The notes under the pieces were generated by a model, which saw only the letters and a list, made by a program, of their open reading frames with translations, had not been told where the DNA came from and did not search any database. Source: Taxillus chinensis (taxonomy: Eukaryota; Streptophyta; Magnoliopsida; Santalales; Loranthaceae). Taken from it: a stretch of DNA of 64,000 bases. Below, piece after piece: positions 44,873 through 55,710 of this stretch. The number at the start of each line of letters is the position of its first letter. Within the stretch, counting starts at the first letter, position 1. Where the stretch lies: positions 13,672,853 to 13,736,852 of the forward strand of contig CM042087.1 of assembly GCA_023512835.1 (NCBI GenBank), in the 5' to 3' direction. Both the position numbers and the translations under genes were made by a program.

Positions 44873-46327
44873 TGTTGGATCAAGCCCAGAATTCGGATGA
44901 TGCGGATAAAACCCTATGTAATTTAATTTGAGACATTGCATGTTTATTCTTAAGTTATTGCAGAAGATATGATCTTAATTCGGACCTTCACTCGTGAGAG
45001 AAAAGCTAAGGACAGGATACATAATCCTGATCCAGATCATCGTGAGTGTTGTCAAACACTTGGTAAATAATCAAGTCTTCATGCAGAATAAGGATCACTT
45101 GGTAAATAACCAAATGCTTAAAGCAACGGAATAAGGATCACTTGGTAAATAACCAAATGCTTAAAGCAACGGACTAAGGATTCCACATCTTTCACTTTAA
45201 AATAGACTAAGTTAAATAGATGCGGAGTAAGAATCTTAGTCTACATCTAGCACGAAGTAAGAGAAAGTTATCGCGGAATAAGAAGCTAAGTCTTCTACTC
45301 AAGCGGACTAAGGACAAGAAGACACGGAGTATGGAATCCGAGTCTTTCATACATGCAGAGTAAGGAACGACTTGTGCGGAATAAGGACCCAAGTCCTTTA
45401 TTCGTATGAAGTAAGGAAAAAAGATGTGGAGTAAGGAATCTGAACCTTTTACTCATGCGAAGTAAGGATACGCTGATACGAAGTAAGCCATCTGACCTTT
45501 TAACTTATGCAAAGTAAGGAACTCATGTGGAGTAAGGAAGCACTGATACAGAGTACGCTCTCTAGACTTCTCATTCAAACGAACTAAGGAAGCACTGACA
45601 AGGAATAAGGATTCTGTGTCAAGCTGACATGGAATAAGGATTCTGTGTCAAGCTGACATGGAATAAGGATTCCAGTGTCAAACTGACACGGAGTAAGGAT
45701 CCGAGCTTCATTAACACGGAGTAAGGAACTTTACGACGGATTAAGAAGACGCTACTTCAAGTTATCAGCTCGTTGTGTCCTTATGTAAGACAAACTCTTT
45801 AAAAACCTAAAACATCTTACACGAGGATCACACGGATATGTGGACATAACTTTAATTGCACTTGGAATCGTACAAAGATATTTAACATTTAAAGACCCAA
45901 GATCTTGAGCTCCACATCCACAGCAATCAAGGCAGAGACATTTCCGAGGAACAGTCAATGTTGCACGTTGCTCGGAAGAACAAGTTCCAAGAATGTTTCT
46001 AACGGATGGCTATATATATTAACACTTGTATATTTTCATAATGTGTGCATACATGTACAAGAGATTATAGAGATAAAATTGGCTAGTGTGTGAGTAATTA
46101 TAAATAGAGTGTAAGAGAATTGTTCAGTAGATCGAAAAGCTTTACAAGCTTTAATCTGCTTCTATTTTGTTGTATTTATCAGTTGATAATAAAACAAAAT
46201 ACTTTCACTATCTGGTTATCTTCCACACTGATATTACCGTTTAATCAGATAAGTGTTGTTCCAGAGACGAAAGAAGAGTTTTTAATTAGAGCAAATTCAC
46301 CCCGCTCTAGGCTCCCAGGGACCAACA
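44873..46327 (+). repeat. 3' LTR of copia element 2
   Basis: 1455 bp, TGTTGG...CCAACA, with the CGGAGTAAGG-type array (45085-45735). Local duplications include repeated ATCACTTGGTAAATAACCAA (45095-45165) and GGAATAAGGATTC blocks (45600-45675). Confidence 0.9.
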
Positions 46328-47177
46328 CGTAGTAACAGGTGTTGTTGAAGAGAGAAGAAGATTCCTTTGCTGTCTTAAAGTTGATAAGATAGGAAGTACC
46401 ACAATACCTCAGATCTAAGACATCAGACTAGAAATATTGTGTAAGTGCAAGGAGAATTTGAACCTGTAGCTTCATAAAAATAGACTAAAGAAAGTAGAAA
46501 TCTCAACAGGTTAGGATTAGTATGGATATGAGATAAATATTATGAATGAAACTCGGTATAATCCGAACTAAAATAAAAATAGAACTTATGCATAAGAAAT
46601 GATAGGGATAGACATATACATATGATTTAATGATCAATTTACTGAAATCAATGCATATGACATATAATAAACACATAAATTAAATTGGTCAACATAGCCA
46701 ATCTTTCATACCAAGATAGATAGCAAAGATGAACTAACGTTATATGAATTTATCTACACTTAAGATTCATGAGTGAGGGCGAATAAGAAGGCACATGATG
46801 TACGATTAGTCAATTGATAGTGATGCCTAAGATAAAAGGTTGAAGCAGAATTCATTTGAGACATTCCACAATTCTGATTCAACAATACAGTGCCAATTAG
46901 ACCCAAGAGTAAGAGTTTAGAGGGAAGAGAGTCCGAGACATATCAGGGGGGTATTACTTAGTTAATAAATGAGGCATTTTCTCCCCCTTAGATCATATGA
47001 TCATCTCAATAGGAACTCCCCCTCAGATAAACAGCCAAGAAAGAGGTCACGATACATATCAGGGGGGTATTACTTAAGTAATAAATAAAGCATTTTCTCC
47101 TCCTTAGATCATGCGATCATCTTGATAGACCTTTCCTGTAAAATGATTTTAGATTGTGAGAAAGTGTTGTCTATCCG
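46328..47177 (-). other. pol-ORF3 spacer of copia element 3, left piece
   Basis: Reverse complement aligns by eye with 41040-41230 and 40480-40900 of element 2. It contains pyrimidine tracts (purine tracts on minus) near 46980, 47025 and 47095, and a palindrome TATTACTTAAGTAATA near 47070. Confidence 0.65.
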
Positions 47178-47689
47178 TGTCACGCCCCAAATTTCCAACC
47201 CGAGGAAACAGGTGCGTGACTCCCCATTCACCCACACGGAGGGCAATAGGGTTGGATTACTGGATGCCACACAAACAAGACTAACAATTACAATAAATCA
47301 AACAAGCCACATCTTTATTTAATTTCAAACATTTAAGGTTCACAAACCAACCATGTTCCTTACTACAATTCAATTCCCTTAGTACATTTCCCCCCTTGGG
47401 GTTACAGAAATTAAGAAATTACATCACTGAAGTGAACAATAAAATGAAGATGGTCTTCCACCTTGGTGTATCCACCTAACGCCTGTAAGTCCCTGGAAAA
47501 CAAGCAAACACAGTAGGAGGGGTGAGCAACCACAGCTCAGTAGGGATCAAGTCTCCCCAACCCTTCCCATGCTCCTAGCGGCTACATGCATGTGCACAGG
47601 TGTAGTCACGTGGCAGTATTAAGAAAAATAAAGCATTCCACACAAGCGGGCATAACCTCAACCCCAGCCACACTGGCTAACAAACCACA

Positions 47690-47835
47690 TTTCAAGCAAG
47701 TAATTTAACCGCCTCTTCAGGCCACTGATTTAACCGCCTCTCAGGCAAAGTAGTTTAACCGCCTCTTCAGGCCACTGGTTTAACCGCCTCTCAGGCAAAG
47801 TAATTTAACCGCCTCTTCAGGCCAGATACCACAGT
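47690..47835. repeat. Minisatellite TAACCGCCTCTTCAGGC, about 27 bp unit
   Basis: Five units, alternating CTCTTCAGGCCA and CTCTCAGGCAAAG versions, so partly a 54-55 bp dimer. Related to 43850-43920. Confidence 0.85.
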
Positions 47836-48108
47836 CATGCACACAACACACACCACGGTCACTCAAGCATAAAACCAAACACTTGGTGTGCACCCGTTCA
47901 TAAGTGCACAACCCAGCCATTTAGGCAATAGAACAAACACCCAGCATGCATACATACACCAAATCACAAGTCCAGCCACACAGGCATATTATCAAATAGA
48001 TATTAGGCATATACACACAACAATAGTCACACAGGCATTTCATCGAACATGTAACATGCACTGACCGCCCAACAACAGAATCACACCAAAATGCCATTGA
48101 AGGCCAAC

Positions 48109-48138
48109 ATCCATATAGGAGATCACACCTATATGGAT
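48109..48138. other. Conserved LTR stem-loop (C-G state)
   Basis: Perfect 11-bp arms ATCCATATAGG / CCTATATGGAT, loop AGATCACA. Confidence 0.65.
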
Positions 48139-49029
48139 TACATATATATATATATAAACAGATATAATCTATAATCTACCCTAGAACCCTAGAACAGAGG
48201 AGGATTTAGGAAAAACAGAACCCCTACCTCAAGTAAAATGCAACAACACCGCAATATTGTTCCCACGCCGAACGCTGTCCGCCAACGAGACACCGATCAC
48301 CCACGCAAGACGCCCGGCAGCAACCAGGAGCTCTCCTTCCCTCTCTCTCTCACTCTGCGACGGCTGGTGGAGCAACAAACCCTAAACCTAAAACAGAGGG
48401 GCTTCTCCTCCTTATATAGACAACACAACATCAAAATGACGTAGTTTTGATTAAGTGAATCCCAGCATCAAAACGACGTAGTTTTGATGGAACAAGCTAT
48501 GACCTTCCCACATCCATACACACCAAAATATTCACAATTCCAACATGGTCCTTTGGGAAAAGATGATTAGAATAACAAAATTAAGGTAACCATGCAAAAA
48601 TAAGTCTGCACGCCAATTTGCACGCCGATTCCCCAATTGGCGTGCAGCTCCAAATGCACTCAAACTTCACCCCAAGCCTCCTTGCATCTTGTATAGGCCT
48701 GAGAAGCAAAAATATACTTGCACGTGAAATGGGTGAATTCACGTGCAGCTCCAAATGCTCTAAAATTTCTGTGGTATATAGAGGACCTCATTCTAAGCAA
48801 CTTTTGTTCTTGCACGCCAATTGTTTGAGGCCATCTACTATATCAAAAGTGAGCTCCAAAGTCTGCCAAAACAGCTTAAAACCGCATGTATATGCATAGC
48901 ATCTTCCAAGGGCATAAATGTACGTTACCACTTGTCACATGCACCTCCCAAAAGTCCCCTCTTGGGCTCATCTCTTACCTCAAACTTGTGCACCAACATC
49001 CAAGGTGTTTGTGGTTAACTTCTTACACA

Positions 49030-50510
49030 TGGCGAGCCACAACACCCAAATGGGTCATACACCGCGCACATCACATAACAGCACATAACAAGGTACCACC
49101 ATAATCCATAACCACATGCATCACAATAATGCATATAACACATATCCACATGTCGCAAATACACATCTCAAAACACATCACAAATATGAACACATGTCTA
49201 AAAGACAATACAAATACACCAAATCATACACAACTAATACAAGAAAACACATCACTAATACACCAAATCATACACAACTAATACAAGAAAACACATCACT
49301 ATCCCTTGGCCTACAGCCACCTCCCACTCTTAAGCTTGTTCGTCCTCGAACAACTCTGGGTGCTGCTCACGGTTCATGGACTCACACTCCCACGTCTCCT
49401 CCTCACCTAACACATACTTCACAAGTAGGCACATGTCACAATGATGTAAGACATATACTCCCATCGCCAACACGTTTAACAAATTCCCACCTTTGGACTT
49501 TCCATCCCCAAAAGGGGAAACCAAATAGTAAACAACAGGAAAAGATCAAAGCAACACATAATGCAGTCATTACCACAAATGTTGGAGATGCCAACTCACG
49601 ACACGATGGGACCAACACTCCATAACGTAAAATACCCAACAATTGCCCACCAATTGGGATTTGAAGTCAACGCAGCCTCAGCCCATAGGTAGACCTCACC
49701 CAAACAGCAAGCACAATGAGGTCACAATGAAACAAACAAACAAACAGATAGCGTTATGCAAACCACAATCACATTCCCACACAGGGAGCTCACCTCGCAA
49801 GACCATCATCACTGCGAAAACCACCTCACTCAAGCAAGGAACATTGAAACCCCACGAACGCCAATGGTGATGCAGAACGAAGTACAAACCCGGACACACC
49901 AACACAAGAATGGACTGTGCCCTCAACCATTCGGTCGCAGTCAACCTGGCGCCCAACGGAGTCGAAGGATGCACTAAAAACAGTAAATGCAGCACCACAC
50001 ACACAAACATGGTAAGACCAAAACCCACTATCGGGCTATCACTAGTCACCGACTTTGAGAATTGACCTCCTTGATCACGGTCAAATAGAGATCCGCCAAG
50101 GTCCCACACAGCCTTCACAACTGAGGCTTACCGTATAGCCCAAGAGATAATGCCTTACCAAGTCAGCAGACGGACCACGCGATAGGAATCTCTTGACGCC
50201 GAGTAGCTATGAACAACATAGTTCTCTCCACCCTGGAAAACTCTCCGACCTGCAACATGACAACAACGGAATCCTCTGTGTCACCACTCACAGGTCACAA
50301 GGGAATCCTTAGCCTCCAGGACATACTCCACCTCATGGCCCACTAACTCCGCTATATCAACTATTACGTTCTATCTCAACACACCAACAAATCACTCAAA
50401 TGGAGCAAGAAATACTCAGGCTCTAGCTGCAGCTTAATATGGTCACTGCAATTCCTCCGGGTAGGCACAGGAAATAAGACATGCAAACTCCTGATTCGGG
50501 ACATTCACGT
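49030..50510 (-). pseudogene. Internal remnant of element A
   Basis: 49330-49430 on minus encodes the end of a chromodomain-like tail (EEETWECESMNREQHPELFED), matching 60063-60482. The rest (49430-50510) has no recognisable domain; parts such as HEVEYVLEAKDSLV on minus near 50300 are not enough to assign. No RNA gene or ordered repeat seen. Confidence 0.5.
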
Positions 50511-52444
50511 TGTAAGGACCCGTACCTTGAGTTAGTCACAGTTTTGCCTTCTGAGTAGAGTTTTTTCTAGATTTTGACCTAGTGAATGGGCTCAAATGAA
50601 TTCACGTGCAAAAGGAAAGATGCTTACAATGATGTCCTCTATCTACCACAGAAGTTTCAGGCCAAACAGACGTGTATGTGAGGTGCACGTGAAATGGGTC
50701 CATTTCACGTGCAAGTGTGGTTGTCTTCTAAATGATGCAAGGAGGCTAGGGGTGAAGTTTGGGCGCATTTGGAGTGCATATGGAGTGGCACGTGAATTGG
50801 GGAATTCACATTCAAATTGGCGTGCAACCATATTTTTGCATGGTTCCCTTGGTTTTGACATTCTAATGATCTTTCTCCAAAGGACCACGTTGAAATTCTG
50901 AGTATTTTGGCTTAGATGGGTGCGGAAAGGTGCTAACTTGTGTGATCAAAACTACGTCGTTTTGATCCTGGGATTTACTTAATCAAAACTACGTCGTTTT
51001 GATGTGGGTAGTGTCTATATAATGAGGGCTTGAGTTTGAGTTTAGGGTTCTTGTGTTCTTCTTTGCTGCAGCTACTGCCAGAGAGAGAGAGAGAGAGAGA
51101 GAGAGGATCTCCGGGCAGTTGTCGTGGTGGTTCACGTCGTTGGAAGGTGTCTAGCGTGGAGGTTAGGACAAAAGTCTGAGGTAGGGATTCATGTTTTTCC
51201 TAACTCTCCTCTGTTCTAGGATATTCACCTATATATATATATATATATATGTAAATCCATATAGGTGTGATCTCTTATATGGATGTTGGCCTTCAGTGGC
51301 ATGTTCTGTTGATTTGGATATTGAATTTGGCCTAAGGATTTTCTAGGTTTGTTTATGCCCACCATGTGTTTGATGAAATGTCTGTGAGGCCTACACACTA
51401 TGTATTCAATATAATGCCTGTGAGACCTTGTATATGGGTGTCTGATGATATACCTGCGTGACTGGTGTGTACTGTGTTTGACTTGTATTTGATTTTAAGC
51501 CTATGAGGCTGATGTGTGTGGCTTGTATCTGACCATGTTGGTCCCCATGAAATCAAGTGTAAATGTCTGGCCGAGTTTACATGTTGAGATGTAATGCTAT
51601 ACCGTTTCGTTGGCCTGTTTGAGACCGAGCCGAGATACGGGCTAGGCACAATAGTGGGACCCCTTTGAGATTTGGCCAGGACGTGGTCATGAGTCTCGGT
51701 GTAGCACTCATGACGGTGGGCTAAGTCTACACCCATTCCCGAGGGTAGGTATGGCGCCCGAGGAGGTGGTTGACCATATCTCGACTCGGGTGGAAAATGT
51801 TGCATTGGTGTCCATGCAACATTCGCCTGGATGTGGTATGTCATGTCGCCGTGGTGGCGGGGTGTCCTCTGCCCTCCAGTGTGGGCTCAGGTAAAGAGTG
51901 TTTACTGGGTGATGTTTGCTGCTTTAACCTTAGGCACGACACGAGCACAAGCATACACATATCATGCATGTTGTAGAGCGGGACGGGTCGGGGGAGACTG
52001 GATCCCTACTGAGCTATGGTTTGCTCACCCCTCCTATAAACCGTTCTTTTTGCAGGGTTTAGCGGCGGTAGGTGAAGGCCGAGGAGCTAGGCCCCCGAGG
52101 GCCGGAGTTTTATGTTATTTCCTTTGTTGTACTCTGGTTTTATGTGTTTGGAATTTGGTTTGGTTTTATTTGTGGCTTTATAGGGGTTTTTCCCCGACTG
52201 GGTTGTAATAAACATTTAGTCGTTGAAATGAAATAAAATGAGATGTTGTTATTCAATTTGTGTTTGTGTGCATGGTTTGGGAGCAGGAGCATGCCCCTTG
52301 GCATGTTAGCCTGGTTGTGCAGGTTTGGGACAACACCCGTGCCAGAAGTCCTTTTAAGGTGCTTGCACCAACCCCTTGTCCCTTCGGGTGCGGGCATGGG
52401 CAGTCACTACTCATTTCCAAGTGGAAGGAAATTGGGGCGGGACA
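50511..52444 (+). repeat. 5' LTR of Tekay-like element B
   Basis: 1934 bp, TGTAAGGACCCG...GCGGGACA. ACGT palindromes near 50946 and 50980, TATA at about 51015, predicted leader intron 51181-52055, hairpin 51255-51284, (AT)n 51227-51251. No minisatellite seen. Candidate TSD CACGT on the left only. Confidence 0.8.
51181..52055 (+). other. Predicted leader intron inside the LTR
   Basis: Donor GAG|GTAGGG, acceptor TTCTTTTTGCAG|GG, 875 nt. Confidence 0.45.
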
Positions 52445-52606
52445 ATATGGTATCAGCATGATAGTTCATGGTCTGGTGGACCTAGGCTAGTGGGGAGGCC
52501 TGGCTGCTTCTGAGACTCTTAGGAGGCAGTATAGGACACGCCTGATCAACGTGGTCCTATCTGGTTTTCTGGGGTGTACTCAGGGGTAGTTAGACCAAGG
52601 AGTAGG
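52445..52606 (+). other. PBS and leader fragment of element B
   Basis: TGGTATCAG at 52448-52456 is a partial match to the iMet primer site. The leader continues to 52606, where element C begins. Confidence 0.6.
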
Positions 52607-52912
52607 TGTCACGCCCCGGATTTCCAACCCGAGGAGACCGGAACGTGACCCTCCCTTTACCCAAGTTGGATAGAGGGGTTAGAATACAACATACACCTCA
52701 CATTTTATATTCAGAGAACAACCTTATATTTATTGAGTCCAAACATAGCAAATACGTTCAAAACACACTTTTATTACATTGAACTCCACATTACAATCTC
52801 CCCACTGGGGTTACAAAGTTACAAAAAGAAAAGCAGCACAACCCAAAATAATGATGAGCAAGCCACAAGGAGGACTTCCACCTTGGTGTTCCCACCTAAC
52901 GCCTGTAGGTTC

Positions 52913-53643
52913 CTGTAAAGAAAACAACATGGTAGGAGGGGTGAGCAACCACGGCTCGTAGGGATCATGTCTCCCCAACCCATCCCATGCACCTAATATC
53001 TACATGCCTTGTGTACAAGTGTCGTGTCGTGCTACAATTATTCTACCAGATATAATTACCGGCTATAACAGCAAATACAATCATACACGGGCTGGTACAT
53101 AAACACTCCCGGGCTTCCACAGCCACCGGGTTCCAAGAACAGTCCCGGGCTTCCACAGCCACCGGGTTCCAAGAACAGTCCCGGGCTTCCACAGCCACCG
53201 GGTTCCAAGAACATTCCCGGGCTTCCATAGCCACTGGGTTCCAAAAACAGTCCCGGGCTTCCACAGCCACCGGGTTCCAAGAACACAGCACACATAGCCA
53301 CACTTAGTCACACAGACATAACATCGAACACTTAGCATGCAAAGCCTCACAGGTATAAAACCAAGCAATTCGTATGCATAAATTCACAGACTCACAAACC
53401 CAGCCGCACAGGCATTTTCTCAAACATGTAGCAGGCATGTCACACATGCATTTTATCGAACACTTTTCATGCATCACACGAACACTAGAAACACACCAAA
53501 ATTGCCATTGAAGGCCAACATTCATATAGGAGATCACACCTATATGAATTTACATATAAGTATTATAGCAATAACAATAGAAACTTTACAAAATATCCAC
53601 AGGGCCTAACCCCGGAACATACCAGGAAAGACAGAACCCCTAC
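52913..53643 (-). other. Predicted leader intron inside the LTR
   Basis: Donor GAG|GTAGGG, acceptor GTTTTCTTTACAG|GA on minus, 731 nt. Confidence 0.5.
53095..53290. repeat. Minisatellite, 36-bp unit
   Basis: Five near-identical units of CCCGGGCTTCCACAGCCACC plus GGGTTCCAAGAACAGT. Reverse complement of the 35455-35680 family. Confidence 0.9.
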
Positions 53644-53831
53644 CTCAAAGATCCTCCACGCTCTTGCCTCCACACTTAATGCCGTCCAACCACGGGAATG
53701 ACAACGACAGCCACGAACTGGAGCCCTCTCTCTCAATCTCCCTCTCTCTCTCTCTGTGACGGCCACGGCGGCCGACAACAAAAACCCTAAACCTAAAATA
53801 AAGAGAGCTCCTCTTTATATAGACCTCACTT

Positions 53832-53963
53832 ATCAAAACGACGTAGTTTTGATAAATGAAATCCCACCATCAAAACGACGTAGTTTTGATAAATGAAATC
53901 CCACCATCAAAACGACGTAGTTTTGATAAATGAAACACACCATCAAAACGACGTAGTTTTGAT
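53832..53963 (-). promoter_or_regulatory. Four tandem ACGT palindromes upstream of the TATA box
   Basis: Copies at 53832-53853, 53869-53890, 53906-53927 and 53942-53963, spaced 37, 37 and 36 bp. Other LTRs here have two. TATA (TATATAAAG on minus) lies at about 53813-53821. Confidence 0.55.
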
Positions 53964-54316
53964 AAATTAAACATGAACTAACCACTCCGCTTCCACATAG
54001 GACAAAATACCCACAATCCGAACATGGTCATTGTCACACGCAGCCTCTACATGGTCCCACTTGAGCTCATTACACTCTCTAACAACCAAGCCACGAAGAC
54101 TCGTAGAAACACTCCTTCGAAGATTAGCTGGAAACGCGGCCTCGAAGATCTATCTCGAAGATCTAACTTTCGACCCTCAAACCTTCGAACTTCGACCATC
54201 GGTCTTCGACCCTACGACCCAAATCTTCGGGTCTTCCACCTTTCGACCCAAGCGTTCGCCCAAGGTATTGTTCATCTTCGTTCCAGCTTGTTCTACCCAA
54301 AACACGGGTCATTACA

Positions 54317-54420
54317 TCCTCTCCCCCTTAAGACTTTTCGTCCTCGAAAAGAAATAACATGCAAGGAAAACAAACACATGCGGCCCATTTGCAAGACAGC
54401 GAGCCACAACGCCCAGATGG
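54317..54420 (-). other. PPT and internal stub of element C
   Basis: TCCTCTCCCCCTTAAGAC (a purine tract on minus) abuts the LTR. About 85 bp of internal sequence follow before the deletion junction. Confidence 0.65.
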
Positions 54421-55347
54421 AGATCACACCTATATGGATTACATATATATATATATATAAACAGATATAATCTATAATCTACCCTAGAACCCTAGAACAG
54501 AGGAGGATTTAGGAAAAACAGAACCCCTACCTCAAGTAAAATGCAACAACACCGCAATACTGTTCCCACGCCGAACGCTGTCCGCCAACGAGACACCGAT
54601 CACCCACGCAAGACGCCCGGCAGCAACCAGGAGCTCTCCTTCCCTCTCTCTCTCTCTCACTCTGCGACGGCTGGTGGAGCAACAAACCCTAAACCTAAAA
54701 CAGAGGGGCTTCTCCTCCTTATATAGACAACACAACATCAAAATGACGTAGTTTTGATTAAGTGAATTCCAACATCAAAACGACGTAGTTTTGATGGAAC
54801 AAGCTATGACCTTCCCACATCTATACACACCAAAATATTCACAATTCCAACATGGTCCTTTGGGAAAAGATGATTAGAATAACAAAACTAAGGTAACCAT
54901 GCAAAAATAAGTCCGCACGCCAATTTGCACGCCAATTCCCCAATTGGCATGTAGCTCTAAATGCACTCAAACTTCAGCCCAAGCCTCCTTGCATCTTGTA
55001 TAGGCCTGAGAAGCAAAAATATGCTTGCACGTGAAATGGGTGAATTCACATGTAGCTCCAAATGCGCTGAAATTTTTGTGGTAGATAGAGGACCTCATTC
55101 TAAGCAACTTTTGTTCTTGCATGCCAATTGTTTGAGGCCATTTACTATATCAAAAGTGAGCTCCAAGTATGCCAAAACAGCTTAAAACCGCATGTATATG
55201 CATAGCATCTTCCTAGGGCATAAATGTACGTTACCACTTGTCACATGTACCTCCCAAAAGTCCCCTCTTGGGCTCATCTCTTACCTCAAACTTGTGCACC
55301 AACATCCAAGGTGTTTGTGGTTAACTTCTTACACACGGGTCATTACA
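54421..55347 (-). repeat. 5' LTR fragment of element A
   Basis: Nearly identical to 48121-49022. Retains U3 and the first leader exon (donor at 54530); everything beyond the hairpin's inner arm is deleted. Confidence 0.8.
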
Positions 55348-55710
55348 ATCCGAGATAAAACTTTACTCATGGTGCTGAGCAGACTGCAACTGTAATTCTA
55401 TCCACCAGGCATTCTGAGCTGACCCATATAAATCATAGAAATCATTAGACATGTGGTGAGAAATGGAAATGGAATCATGACATCGAAAGAAGATTTGAAC
55501 CATATATCATTATTTATGTTGGATTTACCTATTTCAGTCCGAATTAGCAAGCATCCTTCTACTTTAATTATGAGAAAATCATTAGAAACATAGTGCATGA
55601 CTTCAAAGGTAAATATGATCACTCATGAAGTAGAGTGAATGTTTTTCACTATTCACGAAGCACGATTCATGTTCTCAGATATAGACAGCTGGAGTTTTTA
55701 AAGTTAGAGA
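55348..55710 (-). other. pol-ORF3 spacer of copia element 3, right piece
   Basis: Non-coding. CAACTGTAATTCTATCCACC matches 40360-40390 of element 2 in reverse complement. Confidence 0.6.

Larger units (their letters stand above)
31237..46327 (+). mobile_element. Copia element 2, same family as element 1, with two nested solo LTRs
   Basis: 5' LTR (31237-32676), PBS, gag, pol, spacer, ORF3, PPT, 3' LTR (44873-46327). Two Tekay-like solo LTRs are inserted in gag and ORF3. The right flank CGTAG (46328-46332) has no match left of 31237 (GAGAT), and a PPT-like sequence precedes the 5' LTR, so the left end is probably recombinant. The right end lies inside copia element 3. All ORFs are broken. Confidence 0.85.
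47493..48227 (-). other. Predicted leader intron inside the LTR
   Basis: Donor GAG|GTAGGG, acceptor TTGTTTTCCAG|GG on minus, 735 nt. Confidence 0.5.
47178..49029 (-). repeat. 3' LTR of Tekay-like element A
   Basis: Starts TGTCACGCCCC. Predicted leader intron 48227 to 47493 (minus), hairpin 48109-48138, minisatellite 47690-47835, two ACGT palindromes near 48430-48490, and a GCACGCC/GGCGTGC pair replacing G-boxes near 48608-48648. The LTR 5' end and PPT are lost in a small deletion at about 49029. Confidence 0.8.
52607..54316 (-). repeat. 3' LTR of Tekay-like element C
   Basis: 1710 bp. Predicted leader intron 53643 to 52913 (minus), hairpin 53520-53549 (T-A state, perfect 11-bp arms), minisatellite 53095-53290, and four tandem ACGT palindromes (53832-53963). 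A TTCGA-rich tract lies in U3 (54108-54265). Left flank GTAGG. Confidence 0.85.
47178..55347 (-). mobile_element. Tekay-like element A with nested, collapsed elements B and C
   Basis: The outer ends carry matching ATCCG duplications (47173-47177, 55348-55352), and the two terminal LTR pieces are nearly identical. Inside are element B (plus; 5' LTR, PBS and leader only, 50511-52606) and element C (minus; 3' LTR and PPT only, 52607-54420). A deletion joins C to A's 5' LTR at 54420. The rest of A, B and C has been lost. Confidence 0.75.

Noticed and set aside
49643..50118. Possible gene on either strand in the internal region of element A
   Set aside because: No recognisable domain, low-complexity hydrophobic translation, and it lies inside a retrotransposon remnant.
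53043..53368. Open frames with repeated EARDC or GCGSPG motifs, also at 35455-35737
   Set aside because: They are minisatellite translations lying inside LTRs.
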